A stretch of 64,000 nt of DNA, taken from Kurthia gibsonii. GTDB taxonomy: Bacteria > Bacillota > Bacilli > Bacillales_A > Planococcaceae. Below are positions 25,227 through 34,724 of this stretch, piece after piece; position 1 is the first letter of the stretch, and every line of letters starts with the position of its first letter. The stretch lies in NCBI RefSeq assembly GCF_006539985.1, contig NZ_BJOB01000008.1, forward strand, positions 30,184 to 94,183, in the 5' to 3' direction. The notes below the pieces were generated by a model. That model saw only the letters and a program-made list of their open reading frames with translations. It did not search any database and was not told the DNA's origin. The translations under genes were made by a program, and so were the position numbers.

Positions 25227-26144
25227 TTATAATTCCGCTGGTGTCTGTACTACTTCTGTTTCAGCGTACCACGGATTAAGGTGGACTAACACTTCTGTTA
25301 CTTCTTCATCGCGCGCCATAATTTGTTTTTTAATTTCACGACAGACATCATGTCCTTGTTGAATCGTTAAGTCTGCTTGAATGCCCACACGTACATCGAC
25401 TAGTACATAATGTCCATGATTACGCGCACGAATACTATCAATTCGTTTGACATACGTAATTTGCTTTATTGTTTCAAAATATTGATGACTTCTCTCTAAC
25501 GGAATACTTGCTTCCATTAAAATATCAATCGATTCTTTCATCATACCAATCGCTAATTTTAAAATCAGTAGTGCGACAATGATACCTGCAACAGGATCAC
25601 CATATGCAGCGTAGGGAATTGCGATAATGTATTGATTAATGAGCGCGATGCCGATACCGACAACTGCTGCTAATGAGGCATAGACATCGGCTAAATGGTC
25701 ATAAGCTGTCGCAATTAATCCCTTGCTACGTTCTTTTCGTCCAATGCGAATCGTATAGACATAGAGCCATGCTTTCCATAAAAGTGAAATAACGGCTGCA
25801 ACAAAGGCAAGAATATGTGCTTCTGTCGCTGGTTCAAATAAAGCAAGAATGGATTCATACCCAATATAAACTGCTGCCATCATTAAAATAATGGACACAA
25901 AGGCGGAAGATACAACTTCTGCTTTTCCATGTCCATAAGGATGGTCTTCATCTGCTGGTTGATTTGAGATTTTCATGGAGCCTAATGATACCGCAGAAGC
26001 AACAACGTCTGCTGCGTTATGTATTCCATCAGCGAGGAGAACTTGGCTCTTGAATACGACGCCTGAAATGATTTTTAAAATCGTTAAACAAATATTGCTA
26101 ATGACACTCACCCAAGCGGCGAATAATGATTGTTGTTTGTCCAA
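25227..26144 (-). CDS. Cation diffusion facilitator (FieF/MamB type)
   Basis: 305 residues. Motifs LLADGIHNAADVVAS (helix 2) and ATAYDHLADVYASLAAV (helix 5) give the metal site, and DEDHPYGHGKAE is typical of the iron/zinc/manganese CDF branch. A C-terminal ferredoxin-like domain follows. A TTG start at 26144, 5 nt after GGAGGGG, fits best; the open frame extends to 26225 but those codons lie across the operators. It differs from the CzcD-like gene at 22.3 kb by lacking the His-rich tail and cotranscribed sensor. Confidence 0.9.
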   Translation of the reverse strand: MDKQQSLFAAWVSVISNICLTILKIISGVVFKSQVLLADGIHNAADVVASAVSLGSMKISNQPADEDHPYGHGKAEVVSSAFVSIILMMAAVYIGYESILALFEPATEAHILAFVAAVISLLWKAWLYVYTIRIGRKERSKGLIATAYDHLADVYASLAAVVGIGIALINQYIIAIPYAAYGDPVAGIIVALLILKLAIGMMKESIDILMEASIPLERSHQYFETIKQITYVKRIDSIRARNHGHYVLVDVRVGIQADLTIQQGHDVCREIKKQIMARDEEVTEVLVHLNPWYAETEVVQTPAEL

Positions 26145-26163
26145 AAGAACCCCTCCAAATAAT

Positions 26164-26189
26164 GACATCTGATGTCGAAAGTGCTTTCG
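26164..26189 (-). promoter_or_regulatory. Two adjacent perfect palindromes before the CDF gene
   Basis: GACATC-T-GATGTC (26164-26176) and CGAAAG-TG-CTTTCG (26176-26189) lie side by side between the -10 and the ribosome site, so a bound repressor would block transcription. Confidence 0.5.
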
Positions 26190-26190
26190 T

Positions 26191-26220
26191 ATCATATCAA
26201 ACAAAATCGCTCTTAGTCTA
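26191..26220 (-). promoter_or_regulatory. Probable promoter of the CDF gene
   Basis: Minus strand -35 TAGACT (26220-26215), 18-bp spacer, -10 TATGAT (26196-26191). Confidence 0.45.
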
Positions 26221-26300
26221 TACAAAAATTTTTTCCGTTATTACGTATTTTTTAAATAAAGAAAAAAAGTTTCTTATCGGCAAAAAAGAAGCTTTTATAA

Positions 26301-26341
26301 AAAAACTAAGCTAAACACTTCATATAAAAGCGTTTAGCTTA
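26301..26341 (-). terminator. Terminator of the GNAT gene at 26.4 kb
   Basis: TAAGCTAAACGCTT pairs with an AAGTGTTTAGCTTA partner (one mismatch), followed by TTTTTTT on the minus strand. Confidence 0.85.
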
Positions 26342-26414
26342 CTCATTCTTTCCTTTTGGAAAAATTCTTTTCTTTTTCATCTTTTCCTATTACAGAAAAA
26401 ATAATTCTTTTGGA

Positions 26415-26918
26415 CTAGACGTCTTTCCCCATCATATACAGGTCAAAGTATTGGTCATTCCAATACGTTTCATTCTTCAATGTACCTTCAATAACAAAGC
26501 CAAGCTTAATGTAAAGTGCTACAGCCTTTAAATTATCTGCACGCGTATCTAAACGAATCTTCGTAATGAATGGCTGCTCTCTCGCCCATTGAACGAGCTT
26601 CTTCATAAGAATTGTACCAATTCCCTTACTGTGTTGTGCTTTTTCAACGACAATACCAAGTTCTGTTACATGACGTGCTTTTATTTTGTGGGATGTTGTC
26701 ATCGTACCAATCGCAATAATACGTCCTTCATCTTTCACAAGTAGCATATACTGACTATCATCTTGTGCGTCATGTTCAATCGCTTCACGCTGTTCTTCCA
26801 CTGTTAATGGATATTCATCTTGTTCAAAACTTAAATATGATGTTTCACCACCAACACGATTATAAAATGCAACAATCTCTGCCGCATCTTCTACTGTTGG
26901 TTTTATATATTCAACCAT
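26415..26918 (-). CDS. GNAT family N-acetyltransferase
   Basis: 167 residues. Acetyl-CoA loop VVEKAQHSKGIGTILMKKL and the ending ADNLKAVALYIKLGFVIEGT are characteristic of the RimI/PhnO-like branch. ATG 26918 was taken because GGGGTG lies 6 nt before; an upstream GTG (26927) is part of that site. Single-gene unit. Substrate unknown. Confidence 0.87.
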   Translation of the reverse strand: MVEYIKPTVEDAAEIVAFYNRVGGETSYLSFEQDEYPLTVEEQREAIEHDAQDDSQYMLLVKDEGRIIAIGTMTTSHKIKARHVTELGIVVEKAQHSKGIGTILMKKLVQWAREQPFITKIRLDTRADNLKAVALYIKLGFVIEGTLKNETYWNDQYFDLYMMGKDV

Positions 26919-26962
26919 GTTCTTCACCCCATACTTATTATACCCAAGCTAAAGTATTCTGG

Positions 26963-27973
26963 TTAAAAATATTTGTAATATAATTTTTTTGCAGTGAGAA
27001 CATCTTTTGTGCCATGAACAAACACACGTCCGTCTTGAAATACGACGAGTGTATAAGGCTTTGCATCAATGCGAATGAGATAGTCGTTTTGTGTATAATT
27101 TTGCCCTTGTAATGTTTCTGCAAACTGAGCTAAAGACCAATTTTCTCGTTGATTCATACGCAGTTGAACCGTATCACGTCCACACAATATCGCTGTTTTC
27201 AGTTGATTGTCTGCTTGTAAATAGGGATGTGTTGCATGAGATGAGCAACAAGGACAAGCTGGGTCTTTTAAGCTTTGTACACGCACTTCGGCTATTTCAT
27301 TCTTCCATAAATCTGTTGAAATAAGTGTACCGCGTAGTGCATCATATTGTTTTGCTAGAATTTTTAATAGTTCCGTCATTTGCCAGACGACAACTTGTGA
27401 TACAGCAGGTGCGATAATTCCCGCTGTGTCACACGTCGCACTGCCAAGTGGAATCTTTTGCATTAAACAATGCAAACAGGGTGTCTCATTCGGTAAAAAA
27501 GTATAGGAAAGACCGTATGAACCGACACATGCACCGTAAATCCATGGAATCTGTTGCTGATAGGCGAAGTCATTGACTATAAAACGAATATCAAAATTAT
27601 CTGTCGCATCAATGATGACGTCGACTTGTTTAAATTGTGTTAAAAAAGCAGGACTGACATCTTCTATGTACGCATCAATTTGAACGGATTGATTGATGGC
27701 GCGTAGATGTTGATGTGCGGCAACCGCCTTTGGCAAACCTTGTTCAGCATCTTGTTCATGATAGAGTGTTTGACGTTGTAAATTAGAGTAGTCGACATAA
27801 TCTCGGTCAACAATCGACAGATGTCCAACACCTGCTCGCACACATTGTTCTGTTATTTGACTGCCTAATGCACCAAGACCTATCACAAGGATATGTGCAT
27901 CTTGTAATGCTTGCTGCCCTGTTGTGCCAATCGGTTCAAACAGAATTTGACGTGAATAACGTACACTATCCAA
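26963..27973 (-). CDS. thiF: ThiF family sulphur-carrier adenylyltransferase
   Basis: 336 residues of the E1-like ThiF/MoeB family. It adenylates the C-terminal Gly of ThiS so that sulphur can be loaded. The nucleotide loop [14 protein letters not shown], the catalytic region [11 protein letters not shown] and two zinc CxxC pairs (CLHC; CPCC) are visible. It overlaps thiG by 8 bp. Last gene of the thiamin operon. A short C-terminal extension of about 80 residues follows the E1 core. Confidence 0.93.
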   Translation of the reverse strand: MDSVRYSRQILFEPIGTTGQQALQDAHILVIGLGALGSQITEQCVRAGVGHLSIVDRDYVDYSNLQRQTLYHEQDAEQGLPKAVAAHQHLRAINQSVQIDAYIEDVSPAFLTQFKQVDVIIDATDNFDIRFIVNDFAYQQQIPWIYGACVGSYGLSYTFLPNETPCLHCLMQKIPLGSATCDTAGIIAPAVSQVVVWQMTELLKILAKQYDALRGTLISTDLWKNEIAEVRVQSLKDPACPCCSSHATHPYLQADNQLKTAILCGRDTVQLRMNQRENWSLAQFAETLQGQNYTQNDYLIRIDAKPYTLVVFQDGRVFVHGTKDVLTAKKLYYKYF

Positions 27974-28736
27974 TCGGACTCATTCCTTTTTGCGGACTAC
28001 TCGCAATACCATATTCTTTTTTCGGAATGGCTCCTGCTTCATAGCCCATGCGCCCTGCTTCAATCGCATACTTCATTGCGCGTGCCATTTGAATTGGATT
28101 TTGTGCGCCACTTACTGCTGTATTTAATAAGACACCGTCTGCACCTAACTGCATCGCATAAGCCGCATCTGCTGGTGTGCCAATCCCTGCATCGACAATG
28201 ACAGGCACTGTTGATTGTTCCATAATGAATTGTAAGTTCAGCGGATTAATAACACCTTGACCTGAACCGATTGGTGAAGCACCTGGCATGATGGCATGTG
28301 CACCAAGCTCTTGTAAATGGCGTGCGAGTACCACGTCATCTGACGTATAAGGTAATACGATAAAGCCAAGTTCTAATAATTTCTCTGTTGCCTTCAATGT
28401 TTCAATTGGATCTGGTAATAAACTACGGTCACAACCAATCACTTCGACTTTAATCATGTCACATAACCCAGATGCTTTTGCGAGTTGTGCAATTCGAACA
28501 GCTTCTTCTGCCGTTTTTGCACCTGCTGTATTCGGTAATAGTGTATATTTTGATACATCAATTTTTTCTAATAAATTCGGTTGTGTCGGTTCAAAAATAT
28601 TCATACGACGAACTGCGAATGTAAGGATTTCTGTTTCCGACGCTGCAATCGCCTGTTGTTGTACATCAAAATCTGTAAATTTCCCTGTTCCTAATAATAA
28701 ACGTGATGTGAATTGTTTTTCTCCAATAGTTAACAT
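27966..28736 (-). CDS. thiG: Thiazole synthase
   Basis: 256 residues, usual ThiG length. It condenses deoxyxylulose-5-phosphate, dehydroglycine and ThiS-thiocarboxylate to the thiazole of thiamin. The N-terminal [12 protein letters not shown], the [15 protein letters not shown] segment and DMIKVEVIG with the Schiff-base lysine are present, as are the phosphate-binding [11 protein letters not shown] and [11 protein letters not shown]. It follows thiS by one base. Confidence 0.97.
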   Translation of the reverse strand: MLTIGEKQFTSRLLLGTGKFTDFDVQQQAIAASETEILTFAVRRMNIFEPTQPNLLEKIDVSKYTLLPNTAGAKTAEEAVRIAQLAKASGLCDMIKVEVIGCDRSLLPDPIETLKATEKLLELGFIVLPYTSDDVVLARHLQELGAHAIMPGASPIGSGQGVINPLNLQFIMEQSTVPVIVDAGIGTPADAAYAMQLGADGVLLNTAVSGAQNPIQMARAMKYAIEAGRMGYEAGAIPKKEYGIASSPQKGMSPIG

Positions 28737-28737
28737 A

Positions 28738-28938
28738 TTAACCGCCTCCTACGAATGTTACGATTTCGAATGAATCGCTTGGTTGAATTGCTCGTTCATG
28801 CTCATCTGCCTGTAAAATGACACCGTTTTGTTCCACGATGATGACTTTCGATTGAAGTGCTAAAAAATCGACAAGTGCTGCGACTGTCTGTACTTCCTCT
28901 GGTACATCGATAAAATGACCGTTTACACGTAATTGCAC
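28738..28938 (-). CDS. thiS: Sulphur carrier protein ThiS
   Basis: 66-residue ubiquitin-fold protein ending in GGG, giving the Gly-Gly end that ThiF adenylates and that carries the thiocarboxylate. It overlaps the end of thiO by 16 bp and precedes thiG. Confidence 0.95.
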   Translation of the reverse strand: MQLRVNGHFIDVPEEVQTVAALVDFLALQSKVIIVEQNGVILQADEHERAIQPSDSFEIVTFVGGG

Positions 28939-30002
28939 GTATTTGTCACCTCCTCTAATTGATTTGCCATATATTCACCTGTAATGGCACTGAGTAAAAT
29001 ACCATTTCTGTAATGTCCAACCGCACACCATAATCCTTTTGTTGTCGCATGTTGTGCCATAAGTGGTCGTTCTAAAGAACAGTCTGGACGCAAACCTGCC
29101 CAGCTCGTTTTAAAGGTCGCCTGTTGAAGTGCTGGTACAAGTTCAAAAGCTTGATTTAATAGATGTTGCACACTCGCTGCTTCCACGTGCTTTGTTACGT
29201 CACCTCGCTTCATCGTTGCTCCAATGACGTAATGACCGCCTCGTTTTGGTGCAATATAAAATCGTTCTCGAAATAGTGGCACTTGTAAAATCGGTTCATA
29301 ACTATGCAAGCAAACGACTTCCCCCTTCACAGGAATCGCTTCAATTTCAAAATGTTGTTGCAGCGGCTGGTTTGATGCGCCCGTTGCTAGTATGATTTGT
29401 TTCGTTTCCAACATGCCTGCTGTTGTTTGCACACCACATACTTCTCCTTGCTGTTCTATAATCTGGGTCACTTCCGTATGTTCGTAAATGGCACAACCAA
29501 GTGCTGCGGCACTCGCGGCATAGCCTTTTGTTAAGTCCTTTGCAAGTACATGCCCATCATCTCGGCAAAATACACCACCATATAATTTAGATGACACTGC
29601 TGGTTCTATCTGCTGTACTTGTGCCATCGTCATCGCTTCACACACTTCACCACACGCACTTTGCCAGTTCATAATGTCATGAATGCGCGCGAGTTCTTGT
29701 TCTGTATGAGCGATGCGCAAGATCCCTTTTTGCTCATAACCAATATCAATGCCTGAGAGTGTACGAATTTCTTCTTGAAGTTTCGGAAATAAGCGGCGGC
29801 TTTTTTGCGCGAGATGAAAGAGTGGATCTTCCGCATCCCACTCTGCTTGTACACCGAGTAAACCAGCAGCCGCAGATGAAGCACCACTGCCAATCATCTG
29901 TTTTTCGATGATGGCTACTCGCTTGTTTCGTTTAGAAAGCGAATAGGCGATTGAACTGCCGATTGCACCGCCGCCAATGATGATGACATCATAATTCTTC
30001 AT
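28923..30002 (-). CDS. thiO: Glycine oxidase
   Basis: 359 residues, FAD-dependent D-amino acid oxidase fold. The N-terminal dinucleotide motif VIIIGGGAIGSSIAYSL is clear and GLRPDCSLERPLM lies near the C-terminus. It oxidises glycine to the imine used by ThiG. It overlaps tenI by 14 bp. Confidence 0.95.
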   Translation of the reverse strand: MKNYDVIIIGGGAIGSSIAYSLSKRNKRVAIIEKQMIGSGASSAAAGLLGVQAEWDAEDPLFHLAQKSRRLFPKLQEEIRTLSGIDIGYEQKGILRIAHTEQELARIHDIMNWQSACGEVCEAMTMAQVQQIEPAVSSKLYGGVFCRDDGHVLAKDLTKGYAASAAALGCAIYEHTEVTQIIEQQGEVCGVQTTAGMLETKQIILATGASNQPLQQHFEIEAIPVKGEVVCLHSYEPILQVPLFRERFYIAPKRGGHYVIGATMKRGDVTKHVEAASVQHLLNQAFELVPALQQATFKTSWAGLRPDCSLERPLMAQHATTKGLWCAVGHYRNGILLSAITGEYMANQLEEVTNTCNYV

Positions 30003-30567
30003 AGTTCTCCCTCATTTCACGATAAATTTTTAATATGTCACAACCATTTTCTGCCTCCCAAAAACCCGAGCGAATCGCTATTCTTTCACTTTTCACAAGA
30101 TGTACGTTGTGGGGCGTAATCCCTCCTAATGCAATATACGGACGCTTCGCTGTTTGGAGAATATCTGCTGCTAAAGGAATCGCATCTTTTTTACAACTTG
30201 TATGAAAAATCGGTGATAACATACATTGATCCGCCTCACTCTTATGTAATTCTTCAATAGAATGAACTGATTCGATAATTGAAAATTCTGAAAAGCGCAC
30301 GCGAATTACGGGAATAGGTAGACTTCTGTAACCAACTTGAACGGTTTGAATTTGATGTGCATGGGCAACATCTAACCGATCATGGACGACCATTTTATGA
30401 AGGGGAAAACCAGCTTGTAGACACTGATCTATAAGCTGGTATAACTCCTTTGCTGTGCGCTCATATTCACGAAAATGTAGCGCGTCTATTTCGGTTTCTG
30501 CCTGCATGACACGTTTTACAAACTGTTCATTCGTCTGCTTGCCATCTGAAAGAACATGAATCTTCAT
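29989..30567 (-). CDS. tenI: Thiazole tautomerase TenI (ThiE-like)
   Basis: 192 residues with the ThiE/TenI TIM-barrel pattern (HDRLDVAHAHQIQTVQVG; IALGGITPHNV). Its place next to thiO-thiS-thiG, as in the B. subtilis tenI-thiOSGF order, points to the thiazole tautomerase TenI and not thiamin phosphate synthase. ThiE activity cannot be excluded without alignment. Confidence 0.88.
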   Translation of the reverse strand: MKIHVLSDGKQTNEQFVKRVMQAETEIDALHFREYERTAKELYQLIDQCLQAGFPLHKMVVHDRLDVAHAHQIQTVQVGYRSLPIPVIRVRFSEFSIIESVHSIEELHKSEADQCMLSPIFHTSCKKDAIPLAADILQTAKRPYIALGGITPHNVHLVKSERIAIRSGFWEAENGCDILKIYREMRENYEEL

Positions 30568-31563
30568 CTACTTCACCAGTTCTTTATATAGCTCGTCTGT
30601 TGGCACCATTTTGTCGGCAATTTTTTGTTGAACGAGCCACTCATTTTGCTTTTCCCAGCTGGCTGGATTATCCGATAAGAACGGCTCTTCCTTCGTCTCC
30701 ATCTTATCTGTTACAATCTTCAAGCTTTTTTCCTCGATACTTTTCGTCAGTGGGAATTGGTCTTTCTCTTGATGATCTAATAGAATAGCAAGCGATTCAT
30801 CTGGATTCTTCTTCGTATAATCAAATCCTTGTTTCGCTGCTTCTAAAAATGCTTTTAATGTTGCTTCGTCTTTCGCAATCGTACGGTCACTTGCTACGAA
30901 GACGATTTCATGACTCTTTGGTACACCGAATTCCGATGGGTCCATTGTTGAAATCGGATAGCCCTTTTCCTCCATGACAGGTAGCTCATGGTTAATTAGA
31001 CCACCTGCTAAAACATCCACTTTTTTCGTAATGAGTGCGGATACTAATTCAAAGCCGACGTCGACTAACTTCACTTGATTCGGGTCGCCCCCATCTTCTT
31101 TTACCATCGCTTTAATTGTCGCTTCACTTAATGGTGTACCGCCATAACCAACTGTTTTTCCTTCTAAATCGCGTGGGCGCTGAATATTCGATTCTTTTAG
31201 TGACATCAATTGACTAAGTGGTGATTGGACAATCGTACCAATCGACTGAATCGGAACTCCTTCATTCGCACGTGCCATAATGACATCTTGCTGATAGTAA
31301 ATACCAATGGTTGATTTTCCAGCAGCTGTTAAAGTCAGTGGGTCCGTTGGATTCGATGGATATTGTAGTTTGACATCTAACCCTTTTTCTTTAAAATAAC
31401 CTTTTTCCATCGCTACATAGAGAAAGCTATGAATCGCATTCGGATACCAATCGAGCATAACCGTCACTTCTTTTAATTCTTTACCATCTTTTGCTTTACT
31501 TGAACAACCTGCTAATACGACAACTAACAAACTACATAGTACGAAAAATTTCATCAAACGCAT
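30568..31563 (-). CDS. thiY: Thiamin-precursor ABC transporter, substrate-binding lipoprotein
   Basis: 331 residues. Signal peptide with lipobox VVVLAGC (Cys20) anchors it outside the membrane. The NMT1/THI5-like domain starts with VTVMLDWYPNAIHSFLYVA, the ThiY signature for formylaminopyrimidine (HMP precursor) binding. ATG 31563 after GGAGGAAAG was chosen; the frame is open upstream within thiX. The 32-bp overlap with thiX suggests coupled translation. Confidence 0.93.
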   Translation of the reverse strand: MRLMKFFVLCSLLVVVLAGCSSKAKDGKELKEVTVMLDWYPNAIHSFLYVAMEKGYFKEKGLDVKLQYPSNPTDPLTLTAAGKSTIGIYYQQDVIMARANEGVPIQSIGTIVQSPLSQLMSLKESNIQRPRDLEGKTVGYGGTPLSEATIKAMVKEDGGDPNQVKLVDVGFELVSALITKKVDVLAGGLINHELPVMEEKGYPISTMDPSEFGVPKSHEIVFVASDRTIAKDEATLKAFLEAAKQGFDYTKKNPDESLAILLDHQEKDQFPLTKSIEEKSLKIVTDKMETKEEPFLSDNPASWEKQNEWLVQQKIADKMVPTDELYKELVK

Positions 31564-32302
31564 TAATCTTTCCTCCAAACGATATATTTTTTTCAATGAT
31601 TCGAATGATGAAGACAGCGATGATCGCCATCGTAGATAATAGAACGATGGGCGCAAATACACCTGCTCCGTCTAACTGTGTCATCATTCGTTTACTGAAG
31701 TAACCGAGACCTGCCTGTGCTCCGAGCCACTCCCCAACAGCTGCGCCGATAATACTGAGCGGTACAGCGATTTTAAAAGCAGAGAATAGCTGTGGTAGCG
31801 CTGACGGAAGTTGTAGCTTCCAAAAAATTTGCCATTTTGTCGCCCCGTACGTTCGCATGAGTTCTTCTAGTTCACGCTTTGTGCTACGCAGTCCATCAAA
31901 CATACTCATCGCAATCGGGAAAAACGCAATGAGGACGGTCACAAGCACCTTACTCCAAATCGTGTAACCGAACCATAAAACAAAAATGGGCGCGAGTGCT
32001 GTAATGGGAATCGTCTGTGACGCGACGAGTAGCGGATAGAATGCGCGCTCCGACCAATGACTGAGGTGCATCATAATCGCGAGACCAATGCCTAAAATAA
32101 TTGAAATTAGTAAACCAATCCAAAGTACTTGTAGTGTTGCAGGTAAATGGACGGTAAATAGAGCTTCTCTAAAATCCCACATCTTTTGTAAGATGGCCGT
32201 TGGAGACGGTAAGATGTACATCTCATTTAGCCAGCGCGCAAATACTTCCCAAATGAGTAGCAGTCCAACACTCACATAAATCGCAGGTGCATTTTTTCTC
32301 AT
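31532..32302 (-). CDS. thiX: Thiamin-precursor ABC transporter permease
   Basis: 256 residues, six membrane helices. The permease EAA loop reads LEELMRTYGATKWQIFWKLQ, where it contacts the ATPase ThiZ. Partner of ThiY and ThiZ, with overlapping genes on both sides. Confidence 0.94.
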   Translation of the reverse strand: MRKNAPAIYVSVGLLLIWEVFARWLNEMYILPSPTAILQKMWDFREALFTVHLPATLQVLWIGLLISIILGIGLAIMMHLSHWSERAFYPLLVASQTIPITALAPIFVLWFGYTIWSKVLVTVLIAFFPIAMSMFDGLRSTKRELEELMRTYGATKWQIFWKLQLPSALPQLFSAFKIAVPLSIIGAAVGEWLGAQAGLGYFSKRMMTQLDGAGVFAPIVLLSTMAIIAVFIIRIIEKNISFGGKINAFDEIFRTM

Positions 32303-33033
32303 AATTGCTGACGTCCTTGTTGCAACATTTGAATCAGTTGTTGCTTCACGTCTTGCACCTCCTTACTTGCTAAATCTGAACGCTGTCTTTTATGTTCCAT
32401 TGGGACAATCGTTTCGTGTAGCGTATGAATTGGTGTCTGCTGTACAGTTAGAATACGATCTGATAAATAGAGCGCTTCATCCACATCATGCGTAATAAAT
32501 AAAATGGTTTTACGCCATTTCTTCGCTTGTATGTATAACCAATCTTGTAACTCCATCTTCGTCAGTGCATCGAGCGCACTAAATGGTTCATCGAGTAACA
32601 GTACATCTTGTGAAGCATTCAATGCACGAATGAATGCAACACGTTGACGCATGCCACCCGATAAGTCTTTTGGTTTTTTATGCATGTAAGCTCCTAGACC
32701 AAATTCCTCGAGTAACGCCTTACTCTGTTCTTCTGCTCTCTTTTTCGGTATTCGCTGACATTCTAATGGCAACAATGTATTTTGTAATACGGTTCGCCAA
32801 GGGAGCAGTAAATCTTGCTGTGGCATATAGCCTACAGGTTGTTTCGCTACGGTCACTTGTCCCGACTGTGCCTGAGATAGACCTGTAATGAGACGAAAAA
32901 TCGTACTTTTTCCGCAACCACTCGGACCAATTAACGAAACGAATTCACCTTCTTGAATGGAAAAATGAACATGGTCTAAAATGGGTTGTTCTTCGTAACG
33001 AAAACAGACATCTTGTAAAGCTAAACTCTCCAA
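32299..33033 (-). CDS. thiZ: Thiamin-precursor ABC transporter ATPase
   Basis: 244 residues. Walker A GPSGCGKST, signature LSGGMRQR and Walker B VLLLDEPFSALD are intact. The open frame extends to 33102 into the riboswitch terminator, but a TTG at 33033, 7 nt after GAGGAGG, gives the normal N-terminus (ESLALQDVCFRYEEQ), so it was chosen. First gene of the thiZXY-tenI-thiOSGF operon, directly after the second TPP switch. Confidence 0.94.
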   Translation of the reverse strand: MESLALQDVCFRYEEQPILDHVHFSIQEGEFVSLIGPSGCGKSTIFRLITGLSQAQSGQVTVAKQPVGYMPQQDLLLPWRTVLQNTLLPLECQRIPKKRAEEQSKALLEEFGLGAYMHKKPKDLSGGMRQRVAFIRALNASQDVLLLDEPFSALDALTKMELQDWLYIQAKKWRKTILFITHDVDEALYLSDRILTVQQTPIHTLHETIVPMEHKRQRSDLASKEVQDVKQQLIQMLQQGRQQL

Positions 33034-33050
33034 TGATCTTCCTCCTCTAT

Positions 33051-33085
33051 AAAAAAAGCCATCTCGACAAAGAATCGAAATGGCT
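33051..33085 (-). terminator. Expression-platform terminator of the second TPP switch
   Basis: AGCCATtTCGA pairs with TCGAgATGGCT followed by seven T, ending just before the thiZ ribosome site. Confidence 0.92.
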
Positions 33086-33109
33086 GCAAATGACAGAATC
33101 ATCGCATGC

Positions 33110-33199
33110 CACTTCCCTACGCTAGTCCGAACTAGATCAGGTAATAAGGGTTAAGGTGTCGAAACCTCTCTCAGCACGTAAAAACGGCACCCCTAGTGG
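33110..33199 (-). ncRNA. TPP riboswitch 2 (thiamin pyrophosphate aptamer)
   Basis: Minus strand shows CTAGGGGTGC, GCTGAGAGAGG and ACCTGATCTAGTTC then GCGTAGGGAAG, the THI-box consensus. It sits 140 nt downstream of an equally good first copy and has its own terminator, so thiamin pyrophosphate should stop transcription before thiZ. Confidence 0.96.
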
Positions 33200-33216
33200 T
33201 GAAGCATTATGAAATT

Positions 33217-33256
33217 AGAAAAAGCCCCTGTCTCCATACACGTATCGAAACAGGGA
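33217..33256 (-). terminator. Expression-platform terminator of the first TPP switch
   Basis: GTCCCTGTTTC pairs with GGAGACAGGGGC (bulge) on the minus strand, followed by TTTTTC. Confidence 0.88.
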
Positions 33257-33284
33257 CCTGAAATTGTTTTTTCGGTCGAAACGG

Positions 33285-33375
33285 CTTCCCTACGCTAGTA
33301 TGAACTAGATCAGGTTGAAAGAATCCAGAGCTTACGGCTCCATCTCAGCTGGCAACACCAGCACTCCTAGCACAC
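33285..33375 (-). ncRNA. TPP riboswitch 1 (thiamin pyrophosphate aptamer)
   Basis: Minus strand shows GCTAGGAGTGCTGG, GCTGAGATGGAG and ACCTGATCTAGTTC then GCGTAGGGAAG. It is the promoter-proximal copy of a tandem pair. Confidence 0.96.
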
Positions 33376-33393
33376 TATGATTTTGTTAAGGTG

Positions 33394-33422
33394 AGTATAG
33401 CACTCCCTAGTAATTTATGCAA
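33394..33422 (-). promoter_or_regulatory. Promoter of the thiamin operon
   Basis: Minus strand -35 TTGCAT (33422-33417), 17-bp spacer, -10 TATACT (33399-33394), about 15 nt before the first aptamer. Confidence 0.7.
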
Positions 33423-33440
33423 TAGTTGGTTTTATTTTCA

Positions 33441-34724
33441 TTACCAAAGTGGTTTGTCCTCTTTGTCGACACGAATAAAGAGCGGTGAAAATAAAATAAA
33501 GTAAATCATATAAACGATGATGACACCAATAATATACGCTATGTGAATTCCGTATAGATTCGCTCCGATTGACAATGCGCCTAACACAAGACTTAGCAGG
33601 AAGCTTTGTAGATCAATGCGCCTTTTATTTAAATAAATCGGTTGTGCACAATATTCACATGTTTGATATTTCTTCATACCCCACTGAAGTTTCCACGCCG
33701 TCCGATAGTCGAGCACTTCGTCGCAATGTGGACAAGTTACCTCCTCACGATTTTTCATGACAAGCCATAAAATAAAGCTTAAAACAATAAAAGCAATTCC
33801 TACGTATAGAGCGTTTTGATTACGGTACAGTATAAAAATAAATATTGTAAAGGCATATGTGTACCCCAGTATATCTTTCGTTCCTTCTAATAACTTCATG
33901 GCATTTGGACGGCTCATTCGAATATGGTTTTTATTGAATGTACCAATAATTGATACAAATATACCGATTAATACACAATAAAAAATATTTTGGGTTTTCA
34001 AATAGATATACCCTGCTAATAACAAGTTCAAAAAGAGGATTATTTTCCCGAAGATATTTTTCACTTTATTTTGATATTCATAGGATTCTTTCTTCTCTTT
34101 TTCAATGAATAATGTTGAAAATAAAGTGGTCATACAGAAAATAAATGCGATGAGTGCTATCTCCATAACACTTGGTTTTAATTTGAAAAAGAGTTCCGTT
34201 TCCTCTACACTGTCAGCCCATTTATAAATCTTATCTGTATCAAGTTCTTTTACATAATACTGTGTATCCTCGTCATTCGAAAATAGTAAAAAGGTTTCGA
34301 CTTCGTTGTTCTCTTTCGTTACTTCGACAACATAGTATAAAGAAGGTGGTTCTATTTCTTTTTTTATAACAGGACTCGCCTTTAATTTTTTTTGAAATGC
34401 TTCAAATTTAGAAGAAGATAGTTCCCGCTCGCTTGAAAACCATCGATTCGTTAATGTTGTTCCGTCTTCTTCATAACGTGCTTCTGTATCAATTCGAATC
34501 GACTGAATTCCATCTTCAGCTTGTCCAACACGTGTCGTTTGTTGTTGGAAAATCATAAGAAGAATGCCAGCGAATACGACCATCATACAAGCAGTTAATA
34601 GGAGTGGTTTATAGATGACTTTTCTTCTCTCTTTTTTTCCTTTTTGAATCATTCGCTCTTTTGCCTGTTCTGACATTTTATATTGATTCATCTCTCGTTG
34701 AAATGATTGTTTAAAATTCTTCAT
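33441..34724 (-). CDS. Membrane protein with zinc ribbon, probable anti-sigma factor
   Basis: 427 residues. A basic cytoplasmic N-terminus of about 40 residues (SEQAKERMIQKGKKERRK) is followed by a membrane helix, an external domain of roughly 120 residues, several more membrane helices, and then a cytoplasmic zinc ribbon CPHC-x21-CEYC resembling the cxxc_20_cxxc type before the last helices. It overlaps the sigma gene by 14 bp, which is typical of ECF sigma/anti-sigma pairs. ATG 34724 follows AAAGGAGG. Anti-sigma function is inferred from position and topology. Confidence 0.7.
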   Translation of the reverse strand: MKNFKQSFQREMNQYKMSEQAKERMIQKGKKERRKVIYKPLLLTACMMVVFAGILLMIFQQQTTRVGQAEDGIQSIRIDTEARYEEDGTTLTNRWFSSERELSSSKFEAFQKKLKASPVIKKEIEPPSLYYVVEVTKENNEVETFLLFSNDEDTQYYVKELDTDKIYKWADSVEETELFFKLKPSVMEIALIAFIFCMTTLFSTLFIEKEKKESYEYQNKVKNIFGKIILFLNLLLAGYIYLKTQNIFYCVLIGIFVSIIGTFNKNHIRMSRPNAMKLLEGTKDILGYTYAFTIFIFILYRNQNALYVGIAFIVLSFILWLVMKNREEVTCPHCDEVLDYRTAWKLQWGMKKYQTCEYCAQPIYLNKRRIDLQSFLLSLVLGALSIGANLYGIHIAYIIGVIIVYMIYFILFSPLFIRVDKEDKPLW

